This document shows, piece by piece, positions 42,631 through 49,952 of a DNA stretch of 64,000 bases. The notes beneath the pieces are model-generated. The model searched no databases and had not been told where the DNA came from. It was given only the letters and a program-made list of their open reading frames with translations. A program made the position numbers and the translations under genes. Position 1 is the first letter of the stretch, and each line of letters opens with the position of its first letter. Source of the stretch: Arthrobacter sp. S39 (lineage in GTDB: Bacteria > Actinomycetota > Actinomycetes > Actinomycetales > Micrococcaceae); NCBI RefSeq assembly GCF_004320525.1, contig NZ_SIHX01000010.1:1-64000 (forward strand), written 5' to 3'.

Positions 42631-43614
42631 ATGTCACGACCAAAAGTGATAGCGATTGTCCAGGAGGGCCGCCCGCGACCTCCTGTTGAGCGGTTGGAAG
42701 CCGACGCAGATGTCGTCGTGGTGCGCACCGCGGACGAGTTCCAGGCTGCCCAGCCCGGTGCGGAGATCCTGTTCCTGAACGACTTCAGGACCAAGCTCCT
42801 GCGCGAGGTCGGGCCAGGGGAGCTGCGCTGGATCCACACCTCAAGCATCGGCGTTGACAGCCTGATGACCGATGAAATCATCAACAGCGACATTATTGTG
42901 AGCAACTCCCGCGGCGTATGCGAGCGGCCGATCGCAGAGTGGGTCCTGGGCGTCCTGCTGATGTTCACCAAAGACCTGCGCCGCACCATCGAGCTGCAGC
43001 AGGCCCGCACCTGGCAACACCGCGAAACCGAGCCGCTGCTGGGACGGAGAGTCCTGGTAGTGGGGCCAGGTCCCGTGGGCCGCGAAACCGTCCTTCTGCT
43101 GCGCGCTGCAGGTATGGACGTTAACATCGTGGGCCGGTCTGCCAGGAATGATCCGCAGCTGGGTTCCATCTCGGGCTTTGATGAGCTTGACCGGCTCCTG
43201 GGCCAAGCCGATGATGTCGTGCTGACATTGCCGCTCACAGAAGAAACCCGTGGCCTGTTCAACTCGTCGCGGTTCCGCAAAATGCGGCCCGGGGCGCGTC
43301 TGGTCAACGTCGGACGCGGGGCGGTGGTGGTGGAGCAGGACCTCCTTGACTCCATTGACGCCGGACATCTGGGCGGGGCGGCACTGGATGTGTTTGAACA
43401 TGAGCCCTTGGATGCCGGGAATCCGCTGTGGAGCCGTCAGAACATCCTTGTCTCCCCGCATGCCTCCGGAGACTTGATCGGCTGGCGCGGAAGAGTAGTG
43501 GATTGCTTCGCCCGGAATCTCAGGCTGTGGAAGGCCCATGAGCCGCTGCAGGACGTGGTGGACCTGAAGAAGCTTGGTCCGGCTACTCCTGCCTTGGCGT
43601 CTGAAGCCCCCTGA
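42631..43614 (+). CDS. D-2-hydroxyacid dehydrogenase
   Basis: A 327-residue D-2-hydroxyacid dehydrogenase of the glyoxylate/hydroxypyruvate reductase kind. VLVVGPGPVGRETVLLLRAA is the NAD motif, and the catalytic residues lie in NVGRGAVVVEQDLL (Arg), DVFEHEPLDAGNPLW (Glu) and SPHASGD (His). Last gene of the SDR-dehydratase operon. It is distinct from the enzyme at 17914. Confidence 0.9.
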   Translation: MSRPKVIAIVQEGRPRPPVERLEADADVVVVRTADEFQAAQPGAEILFLNDFRTKLLREVGPGELRWIHTSSIGVDSLMTDEIINSDIIVSNSRGVCERPIAEWVLGVLLMFTKDLRRTIELQQARTWQHRETEPLLGRRVLVVGPGPVGRETVLLLRAAGMDVNIVGRSARNDPQLGSISGFDELDRLLGQADDVVLTLPLTEETRGLFNSSRFRKMRPGARLVNVGRGAVVVEQDLLDSIDAGHLGGAALDVFEHEPLDAGNPLWSRQNILVSPHASGDLIGWRGRVVDCFARNLRLWKAHEPLQDVVDLKKLGPATPALASEAP

Positions 43615-43621
43615 AGCCATT

Positions 43622-43667
43622 CCATGGGGTATTTCGGGTTCTGGAAACACGCCGGAATGCCCCATGG
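43622..43667. other. Long inverted repeat with CCATGG in both arms
   Basis: CCATGGGGTATTTCGG (43622-43637) and CCGGAATGCCCCATGG (43652-43667) are complementary at 14 of 16 positions. No T-run follows. It lies just after the hydroxyacid dehydrogenase and seven bases before dyad site 8; it may terminate, or be a second regulator site. Confidence 0.55.
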
Positions 43668-43674
43668 GATCCCG

Positions 43675-43691
43675 TGTCCCAAGCTGGTACA
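43675..43691. promoter_or_regulatory. Fis-type dyad, site 8
   Basis: TGTCCCAAGCTGGTACA, 80 bases before the second permease. Its right half overlaps an extended -10-like TGGTACAGT (43685-43693), which would make the site a repression position. Confidence 0.6.
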
Positions 43692-43754
43692 GTACTCCCA
43701 CGATCCTCGTCGATAGTGTGATTCAGCACTCAAAATTTCGTAATGAGGATCTAC

Positions 43755-45218
43755 ATGTCAAGCACAATAAGAGGTACGACGAAAACGCCGACCCAGGCCC
43801 AGGAACACAAGCTCAGCGGCAATATGGGCGTGGGCGAGCTCGTGATGAACGTGCTCGCCTTTTCCTCTCCGCTGACAACAGTTGCAGGCACCTTGCCTGT
43901 GATGCTGCTTTTCAGCGGTCACACGGCACCGGGCATCTACCTCCTGGTGACCCTCATGCTGTTGATATTCTCTGTTGGCTTCGTGAAAATGAGCCGCAGC
44001 GTTGACGCTCCGGGTGGTTTCTACTCGTTTGTCACTGCCGGCTTGGGTAAGCCCGCAGGCCTTGGAGGTGCGCTGCTGGCCCTCTTCGGATACGTTTTCA
44101 TTGGGTTCTTTGCACCCTCGCTTTTTGCTTTGACTCTCCAAAGCTTCGTGGTGAACACGTTGAACGGCCCCGACATCCCCTGGTATTGGTACGGGCTTGG
44201 CATCATCGCCGTCACCACGCTCCTTGCCTACCACCGCATTGATCTCTCGGCCAAGGTCCTCACGGTCGTCATGCTGCTGGAATCTGCAGTAGTGATCATT
44301 TTCGATGTCGCCGCATTCGCCGCAGGATCCGGAGCGGTTGTTCAGGGCATCGGCTTCTCCATGCCGTGGATCACGGATGCCGGGTTGGGGCTGGCACTGC
44401 TGTTCGCCGTCGGAAACTTCTTTGGATTCGAAGCGACAGTCATCTACCGGGATGAAGTCAAGAATCCGGACCGCACCATTCCCCGGGCCACCTACATCGC
44501 GGTAGTGGGAATCGGGTTGTTCTACGCCGTGGCGGCCTGGGCCTACACCGCGTTCTTAGGGGCAGACAAGGTTCAGGGCGAAGCTGCCGCCAACACGGTG
44601 AACCTCTTCAACGACGGCGCCACGGTCCTGGTGGGCAAGATCTTTGCGGACATCGCAGTGGTCCTTCTCATCACCTCGATCCTGGCTTCAATGCTTTCGA
44701 TCCAGAACATCGCCGCCCGGTACAGCTTCTCCCTTGCGGCCGACGGGGCCCTGCCCACCATACTTGGCAGGGTCCACCCCCGCCACAAGTCGCCCTATGT
44801 CTCGGCATTGGCAGTCGGCCTCCTGTGGGCCCTGGCCACAGTGGTCTTCAGTGTGGTGGGTGTCGCTCCCGAGCTCCTGTACCCCATAGCCAGCGGCAGT
44901 GGAACCTTCGCGGTGCTCCTCTTAATGTTTATCACGAGCTTTGCTGTTCTTGTTTACTTTGTCCGCCGCCGCAGCTTCGCTCCGGAGTCCGTCTGGAAGA
45001 CCATCGTCGCTCCAATCGTCAGCGTGGTCTTCCTGGGTCTGATCACCTATTTGGCGATCACTAATTATCCGGAACTCATCGGCGGTTCTGCAGTCATGAC
45101 GGCAATTTTTATGACCTTCACTTTCGCCCTGTTCTTCGGCGGCATTGCCTATGCGTACGTCCTGCGATCACGGCGTCCCGATGTCTATGCACGCCTGGGC
45201 CGGCAAAAGATCGACTAG
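43755..45218 (+). CDS. APC-family amino-acid permease
   Basis: A 487-residue APC permease with about twelve helices. ELVMNVLAFSSPLTTVAGTL is helix 1, and GFEATVIYRDEVKNPDRTIPRA, APGGFYSFVTAGLGKPAGLGG and SIQNIAARYSFSLAADGALP are shared with the paralogues at 37066 and 54726. ATG 43755 follows TGAGGA; the ATG at 43743 is four codons earlier. In one operon with the IolG-like dehydrogenase. Confidence 0.9.
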   Translation: MSSTIRGTTKTPTQAQEHKLSGNMGVGELVMNVLAFSSPLTTVAGTLPVMLLFSGHTAPGIYLLVTLMLLIFSVGFVKMSRSVDAPGGFYSFVTAGLGKPAGLGGALLALFGYVFIGFFAPSLFALTLQSFVVNTLNGPDIPWYWYGLGIIAVTTLLAYHRIDLSAKVLTVVMLLESAVVIIFDVAAFAAGSGAVVQGIGFSMPWITDAGLGLALLFAVGNFFGFEATVIYRDEVKNPDRTIPRATYIAVVGIGLFYAVAAWAYTAFLGADKVQGEAAANTVNLFNDGATVLVGKIFADIAVVLLITSILASMLSIQNIAARYSFSLAADGALPTILGRVHPRHKSPYVSALAVGLLWALATVVFSVVGVAPELLYPIASGSGTFAVLLLMFITSFAVLVYFVRRRSFAPESVWKTIVAPIVSVVFLGLITYLAITNYPELIGGSAVMTAIFMTFTFALFFGGIAYAYVLRSRRPDVYARLGRQKID

Positions 45219-45259
45219 AAAAACACTCTTACTTCAACTTCAACATCTGGAGATCTGCA

Positions 45260-46267
45260 ATGATGCAACAGATCAGGGTTGGCCTGTTCGGGACCGGAAG
45301 AATCGGCCAGGTACATGCTATGAGTTTGGCTACCTTGGACGAGGCAACGCTGTCCTGGGTATGTGATCCATTCATCGAAGGCGCAAAACAAACGGCTGCA
45401 GAATTCGGAGGTCGAGTGACCGACGATCCCGACGAAGTCTTCGACTCGGGCGAAATCGATGCTGTCATCGTTGCCTCACCCACTGCGACCCATCTGGGCC
45501 TCGTAGAGAAGGCGATCGACGCCAATGTGCCAGTGCTTTGCGAGAAACCGATTGACCTGGACATTACCCGTGTGGACGCTCTCCGTGAGAAGGCCGCAGC
45601 TTCCGACGTGCCAGTTGCCTTGGGTTTCAACAAGCGCTTTGACAGGCACTTCGTGGAGCTGAAACGACGCGTGGCTGCCGAGGAGATAGGAGCGTTGGAG
45701 CAACTGGTGATCACAAGTCGGGACCCGGGGGAGCCGCCGGCAGCCTACCTTACGCAATCCGGCGGGATCTTCCGGGACATGACCATCCACGACCTTGATA
45801 TGGCTCGGTACTTCATCCCGGAAATTGTTGAGGTTTCAGCCCACGGTGCAAATGTGTTCAGCGATAATATCCGTCAGGCTAATGACTTCGATTCAACTGT
45901 GGTCACGTTGCGGGGCTCCAAGGATGAACTCATAACGATCCTGAACTCGCGTCACTCGGCATATGGCTACGATCAGCGCATCGAGGCGTTCGGTTCAACC
46001 GGTTTGCTCCAGGTAGGCAACAAGAACGACAGCCTGGTGCGCCACTGGGGGGCCAGGTCCGTCGAATCGATCGGGCCTTACCAAAACTTCTTCCTGGAAC
46101 GCTATGCAGAGGCTTACCGCTTGGAAGTAGCAGAATTCCTCCGCGCGGTCCGGGGCCTGCCTTCGAGGAGCCCAGGATTCGAGGACGGCCGCGCAGCCCT
46201 GATCCTTGCTGACGCGGCTGAGAAATCTGCCCGGAAGGGCATTGCGGTAGCAGTGGATCTGGCCTAG
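45260..46267 (+). CDS. Inositol-2-dehydrogenase-like Gfo/Idh/MocA oxidoreductase
   Basis: A 335-residue oxidoreductase with the clearest IolG likeness in the window: VGLFGTGRIGQVHAMSL, the lysine in VLCEKPIDLD, and GGIFRDMTIHDLDMARYFI with the Asp/His catalytic pair. The Rossmann fold binds NAD. IolG oxidises myo-inositol to the 2-ketone; here the polyol or cyclitol is unknown. Taken with the IolD-like enzyme at 26364 it suggests a cyclitol branch. The transcript ends at the terminator at 46280. Confidence 0.88.
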   Translation: MMQQIRVGLFGTGRIGQVHAMSLATLDEATLSWVCDPFIEGAKQTAAEFGGRVTDDPDEVFDSGEIDAVIVASPTATHLGLVEKAIDANVPVLCEKPIDLDITRVDALREKAAASDVPVALGFNKRFDRHFVELKRRVAAEEIGALEQLVITSRDPGEPPAAYLTQSGGIFRDMTIHDLDMARYFIPEIVEVSAHGANVFSDNIRQANDFDSTVVTLRGSKDELITILNSRHSAYGYDQRIEAFGSTGLLQVGNKNDSLVRHWGARSVESIGPYQNFFLERYAEAYRLEVAEFLRAVRGLPSRSPGFEDGRAALILADAAEKSARKGIAVAVDLA

Positions 46268-46279
46268 CCGGGCCAATTA

Positions 46280-46342
46280 GGCCGCCTGCCTGGGCCGCTG
46301 ATGTCTCGCAACAGCATCTGCGGCCCAGAGCAGGCCTTTTTC
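46280..46342 (+). terminator. Rho-independent terminator
   Basis: Long stem: GGCC..CTGC.TGGGCCGC.GATG at 46280-46303 pairs with CATCTGCGGCCCAGAGCAGGCC (46315-46336), with small bulges, then TTTTTC. Confidence 0.85.
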
Positions 46343-46423
46343 TTCATTCATTGGGAAGAAAACCAACCAAGACGAGAGGCGCGGTAGACCGGCATGGGGG
46401 TAGTTGATGGGCCAAAGGAAGAT

Positions 46424-46630
46424 ATGCAGCCAGATTGGACGCCACCGGCTGCCTTTTGGGAGATGGCCGAAAAAGGGGACGCAGTCCGCCTGCAAAAACC
46501 GGGCTGGCCACCGCACGACGGATACGTGGACGACAAGACTCCCGACGGTGACATCGTGTGGGTTGTTCGGGTAGGTGAGCGTCGCCTATTCCACAGGGCC
46601 GACGGTTACAGCCTGACTGTGTGGAGATAG
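46424..46630 (+). CDS. Small orphan protein, family copy C
   Basis: A 68-residue protein of the A/B/C family: GDAVRLQKPGWPPHDGYVDD, then TPDGDIVWVVRVGERRLFHR and a short ADGYSLTVW end. It is the best-preserved copy. AAGGAAG is just before ATG 46424; ATG 46394 is an alternative. It lies alone between a terminator and the operator-bearing gap upstream of the ABC transporter. Pattern suggests a small beta barrel. Confidence 0.65.
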   Translation: MQPDWTPPAAFWEMAEKGDAVRLQKPGWPPHDGYVDDKTPDGDIVWVVRVGERRLFHRADGYSLTVWR

Positions 46631-46705
46631 GCCCAGGGCCTTATATGTATTTTCAGTTCAATATCGGCCAAATGCCAATGGTGATTTGAAACGATCCATT
46701 CGCCG

Positions 46706-46722
46706 TGTTCCAAACTGGCACA
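46706..46722. promoter_or_regulatory. Fis-type dyad, site 9
   Basis: TGTTCCAAACTGGCACA, nearly identical to site 11, 196 bases before the ABC ATPase. The gap 46631-46901 otherwise holds no gene. Confidence 0.55.
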
Positions 46723-46901
46723 CATGCCCCCATCCCGAATCCGTCAAAGTTCAAGTAAGTGAAACAGTGTGGCGAGCGTCACGCGGATATGGCCTATTTG
46801 GAAAGCCAGATTCTGCACAAATCAATCATCGAAGTCTGATTGACCCTCGCTGAACGTGATTCACCGGTTCGTTTGCATTTGCCCTATCAATCGAGGATGA
46901 A

Positions 46902-47786
46902 ATGACCGATGCACCACCGGCGACCCCTCCACTGGTCGCACTACATGACATACATAAGACGTTCGGTGCAGTCTCCGCGTTGCGCGGCGTGAGCATCGAT
47001 GTGCAGCCTGGCGAAACGTTCGCCTTGCTGGGCGACAACGCAGCCGGCAAATCGACGCTCATGAAGGTACTTACTGGCGTCTACCAACCGGACCGCGGAT
47101 TTATCGAGCTTGACGGTCAGCGGACCGAGTTCCCAACACCGTCAGCTTCCCGGGACCAGGGAGTCGAGATGGTCTATCAGGACTTCGCCCTTGCCGACAA
47201 TCTTGACGTCCGGTCAAACATCTTTCTCGGCCGTGAACCGCAGAAGAACATTTTGGGGCCGCTGTTGAAAATCATCGACAGGAAAAAGATGGAAGCCGAA
47301 ACCAAGCGCGTGCTTGAAAGGCTGGACATTCCCATCAATCCGCGGCTAAAGGTCAAGCGCCTTTCCGGCGGGCAGCGCCAGGCAGTCGCCATTGGCCGGG
47401 CACTCGCTTTCGATGCACGCCTGATCATCATGGATGAGCCCACGGCCAACCTATCCGTCGCAAAGGTCGACAAGCTCATCGAAGTGACACAGCGACTCAA
47501 AGACCTGGGCATTGCGGTCATCATCATTACCCACAGGCTGGATGAGGCCTTTGCCGTGGCAGACCGCTTCGCCGTCATGCGTCAGGGCCAGGTTGTGGGG
47601 CGTTTCCGTGTAGGGGACGTATCCGAAGCGCAAGTGGCGCACCTTATTTCACACGGCACCTTGGACGACTACGTCGACAACGGGAGCGGCATTCCGGAAG
47701 AACGTCGCAAGATCGGCAGCACATCATCCATGGACGTGGTCGATGCGGTGGCCGCGCGCGGCAGCAAGGGCGGGAACGGCTCATGA
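46902..47786 (+). CDS. ABC transporter ATPase, sugar type, single domain
   Basis: A 294-residue ATPase: Walker A LLGDNAAGKSTLMK, signature RLSGGQRQAV, Walker B LIIMDEPTANLSV and the switch His in IIITHRLDE. It is of the ribose/fructose CUT2 group, but a single nucleotide-binding domain (like FrcA) in place of the two-domain RbsA. GAGGA lies four bases before the ATG. The permease start overlaps its stop. Confidence 0.93.
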   Translation: MTDAPPATPPLVALHDIHKTFGAVSALRGVSIDVQPGETFALLGDNAAGKSTLMKVLTGVYQPDRGFIELDGQRTEFPTPSASRDQGVEMVYQDFALADNLDVRSNIFLGREPQKNILGPLLKIIDRKKMEAETKRVLERLDIPINPRLKVKRLSGGQRQAVAIGRALAFDARLIIMDEPTANLSVAKVDKLIEVTQRLKDLGIAVIIITHRLDEAFAVADRFAVMRQGQVVGRFRVGDVSEAQVAHLISHGTLDDYVDNGSGIPEERRKIGSTSSMDVVDAVAARGSKGGNGS

Positions 47787-48781
47787 GCCTCACAATGGAC
47801 AACATCAAGACCAAGCTCGGGCCTGCCGATCTGAAGGACGGAACTGCGGCCACAAAAATCAAGCGCTTCATCGGCGACTACGGGATCATCGTCCTCTTCG
47901 TCGTTATCCTTCTGGTCCTGGCTGCTGCGGCACCGAACTTTCTGACCCTGAACAACATCGTGAACGTTGTACGGCAGTCGTCCATCATAGGACTTATCGC
48001 CCTCGGAATGACCTTCATCATGATCACAGCCGGCATCGACCTTTCAGTGGGCTCGATAGTTGGCTTGGCGGGCATGACCTTCGCATTGCTGGCCCCGGCC
48101 AGTGGAGGCGCTTTTTGGTTGCCCCTGATCGTCGGCTTGGGAGTAGGCCTGCTGGTTGGATTCCTCAGCGCAGCGTTAGTTGTCTGGGGAGCTATCCTGC
48201 CGTTCCTGGCAACGCTTGCAACTATGGCCATCGCCCGCACTGCAGTCCTGGTAATGACAAATGGGCAGGTTGTTTCCGGGCTTAGCGGACCTGCTGAATG
48301 GCTGGGTTCGGGCTTCATCGGCCCGGTTCCGGTGCCGGTCATCATCTTCTTGATTGCCGCCATCATCTGCGAGTTTGTGCTCAGCCGAACCAAATTCGGT
48401 TCCCACGTCTATGCCGTCGGTGGCAATGAAGAATCTGCCAAAAAGGTGGGCATCTCGACAGGACGCGTGCTGTTCGCCGTCTACTTGATCGGTGGCGTCA
48501 CTGCCGCGCTCGGTGGCCTCGTCCTGACTGCCCGTCTCGACGGTGCGGCACCGGTAGCTGGCACCGGCTACGAACTCCAGGTGATTGCCGCCGTCGTTAT
48601 TGGAGGCACGAGTCTCTTCGGCGGTGTTGGCACCATCCGCGGAACCGTCATCGGAGTCCTTCTCCTAGGCGTTGTGATGAACGGCATGAACCTGCTCGGT
48701 GTCTCCTCCTACTACCAGCAAGGCGTCCAAGGCATCATCCTTGTGCTCGCCGTGCTGCTGAATCGCTGGAAGTCGGACTGA
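47783..48781 (+). CDS. ABC transporter permease, ribose/CUT2 type
   Basis: A 332-residue RbsC-like permease with 8-10 helices: IGLIALGMTFIMITAGIDLS, VGSIVGLAG, GTSLFGGVGTIRGTVIGVLL are diagnostic. ATG overlaps the ATPase stop by four bases. Imports a monosaccharide or cyclitol. Confidence 0.93.
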   Translation: MSLTMDNIKTKLGPADLKDGTAATKIKRFIGDYGIIVLFVVILLVLAAAAPNFLTLNNIVNVVRQSSIIGLIALGMTFIMITAGIDLSVGSIVGLAGMTFALLAPASGGAFWLPLIVGLGVGLLVGFLSAALVVWGAILPFLATLATMAIARTAVLVMTNGQVVSGLSGPAEWLGSGFIGPVPVPVIIFLIAAIICEFVLSRTKFGSHVYAVGGNEESAKKVGISTGRVLFAVYLIGGVTAALGGLVLTARLDGAAPVAGTGYELQVIAAVVIGGTSLFGGVGTIRGTVIGVLLLGVVMNGMNLLGVSSYYQQGVQGIILVLAVLLNRWKSD

Positions 48782-48800
48782 CCCCTGGGCCCAGCGTCAA

Positions 48801-48820
48801 CAAACAAACAAACAAACAAA
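48801..48820 (+). repeat. Tetranucleotide repeat (CAAA)5
   Basis: Five tandem CAAA units between the permease stop and the binding-protein gene, 38 bases before its start. Too short to be strongly unstable; probably a spacer or unstructured leader. Confidence 0.7.
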
Positions 48821-48858
48821 GTTTCCTGAAGCACAGGAATCCATCGAAAGGAACAACC

Positions 48859-49827
48859 ATGGGAATGCGACCAAAGATCGCTGCGGCGGTCGCCATGCTG
48901 GCCGCAGGTGCCTTGACCCTCACCGGGTGTGGCGGCAACGGCAGTGCAAGCAGTAGCGAGGCAGCAGGCAAGTCCTACAACATCGGCGTTGTGGTCCTTG
49001 ACCTGCAAGACCCGGACCTGGCCCATATGACCGACGCTATGAAGAAGACTGCAGATGAAAAGGGCGTCAAGCTCAACATCACCGACTCCAAAAAGGATGT
49101 GGGCAGTGAACTCAACCAGGTTGAGGATCTACTGACCCGCCAAGTGGACGCCGTAATCATGCAGCCTTTGGACGGCGAGGCCAGCCAGAACGCGGCAAAA
49201 CGGGTCATCGCCGCCAACGTCCCGCTGTTCATCCTGTCCACTGAGTTCGCAGAGGGTGCGGACGTTGGATACAAGAGCTACATCGGTGTAGATGACACCG
49301 TGGCCGGCGAAATGCAGGCCGAGTACTTGAACAAGGCGCTTCCGGAAGGCGGCAACATTGTGTTCGCCGCCGGCATCTACGGAGCCTCCTGGACGGATCG
49401 CCGCAAGAATGGGTTCGACAGCAAGATCAACAAGAACTTCAAGGTGGTGGCGGAATTCCAGGCCAAGGGCAGCCGTGACGACGCCAAGCGCAACATGGAG
49501 GACACTCTTCAGCGCTTTGGCGCCGGCCAGATCGATGCCGTGGTGGCCAACAACGACGAGATGGCCATTGGCGCAGCCTCTGCCATTGCTGACGCTGGCC
49601 GCACTGCCGAGTTCAAGGCGGTAGTCGGCGTCGACGGTACGGAACCGGCTCTGCAGGACATCAAGGCAGGGACAATGTCGGCAACGGTCCGCCAGGACTC
49701 TGCAGGGCAGGGCGCCAAGGCGGTTGAGGTGGTCACCGACTTCCTCAAGGGCGGAAACGTGGAGAACCGGTACACGCTACCGTTCACACTCATCACCAAG
49801 GACAACCTTTCTGAGTTCTTGAAGTAG
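48859..49827 (+). CDS. ABC sugar-binding lipoprotein
   Basis: A 322-residue substrate-binding lipoprotein of the ribose-binding (Peripla_BP_4) family. The N-terminal signal has a lipobox LTGC with the acylated Cys at 24, followed by a Gly/Ser/Asn linker. The two-lobed binding domain shows DAVIMQPLDGEASQNAAKRV, AVVANNDEMAIGAASAI and VVGVDGTEPALQDIKAG. AAAGGAAC precedes the ATG. It delivers the substrate to the permease upstream; three-gene importer ended by the terminator at 49844. Confidence 0.94.
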   Translation: MGMRPKIAAAVAMLAAGALTLTGCGGNGSASSSEAAGKSYNIGVVVLDLQDPDLAHMTDAMKKTADEKGVKLNITDSKKDVGSELNQVEDLLTRQVDAVIMQPLDGEASQNAAKRVIAANVPLFILSTEFAEGADVGYKSYIGVDDTVAGEMQAEYLNKALPEGGNIVFAAGIYGASWTDRRKNGFDSKINKNFKVVAEFQAKGSRDDAKRNMEDTLQRFGAGQIDAVVANNDEMAIGAASAIADAGRTAEFKAVVGVDGTEPALQDIKAGTMSATVRQDSAGQGAKAVEVVTDFLKGGNVENRYTLPFTLITKDNLSEFLK

Positions 49828-49843
49828 GCCGTTCCATCAATCC

Positions 49844-49886
49844 AACGGGCACAGCGGATTCGTCCGCTGTGCCCGTTCTGTTTTGG
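49844..49886 (+). terminator. Rho-independent terminator
   Basis: Perfect 15-bp stem 49844-49858 with 49863-49877, TTCG tetraloop, then CTGTTTTGG. Confidence 0.92.
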
Positions 49887-49952
49887 CACACCCCCGCGTG
49901 CACCGCACCTGCCTACACTTCCTGCGGACCCCTACGAATGGAGAACTCGACC

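Noticed and set aside
46706..46735. Sigma-54 promoter (TGGCAC-N5-TTGC) near dyad sites 9 and 11
   Set aside because: TGGCAC is present but no TTGC element at the correct distance, and the regulators lack GAFTGA.
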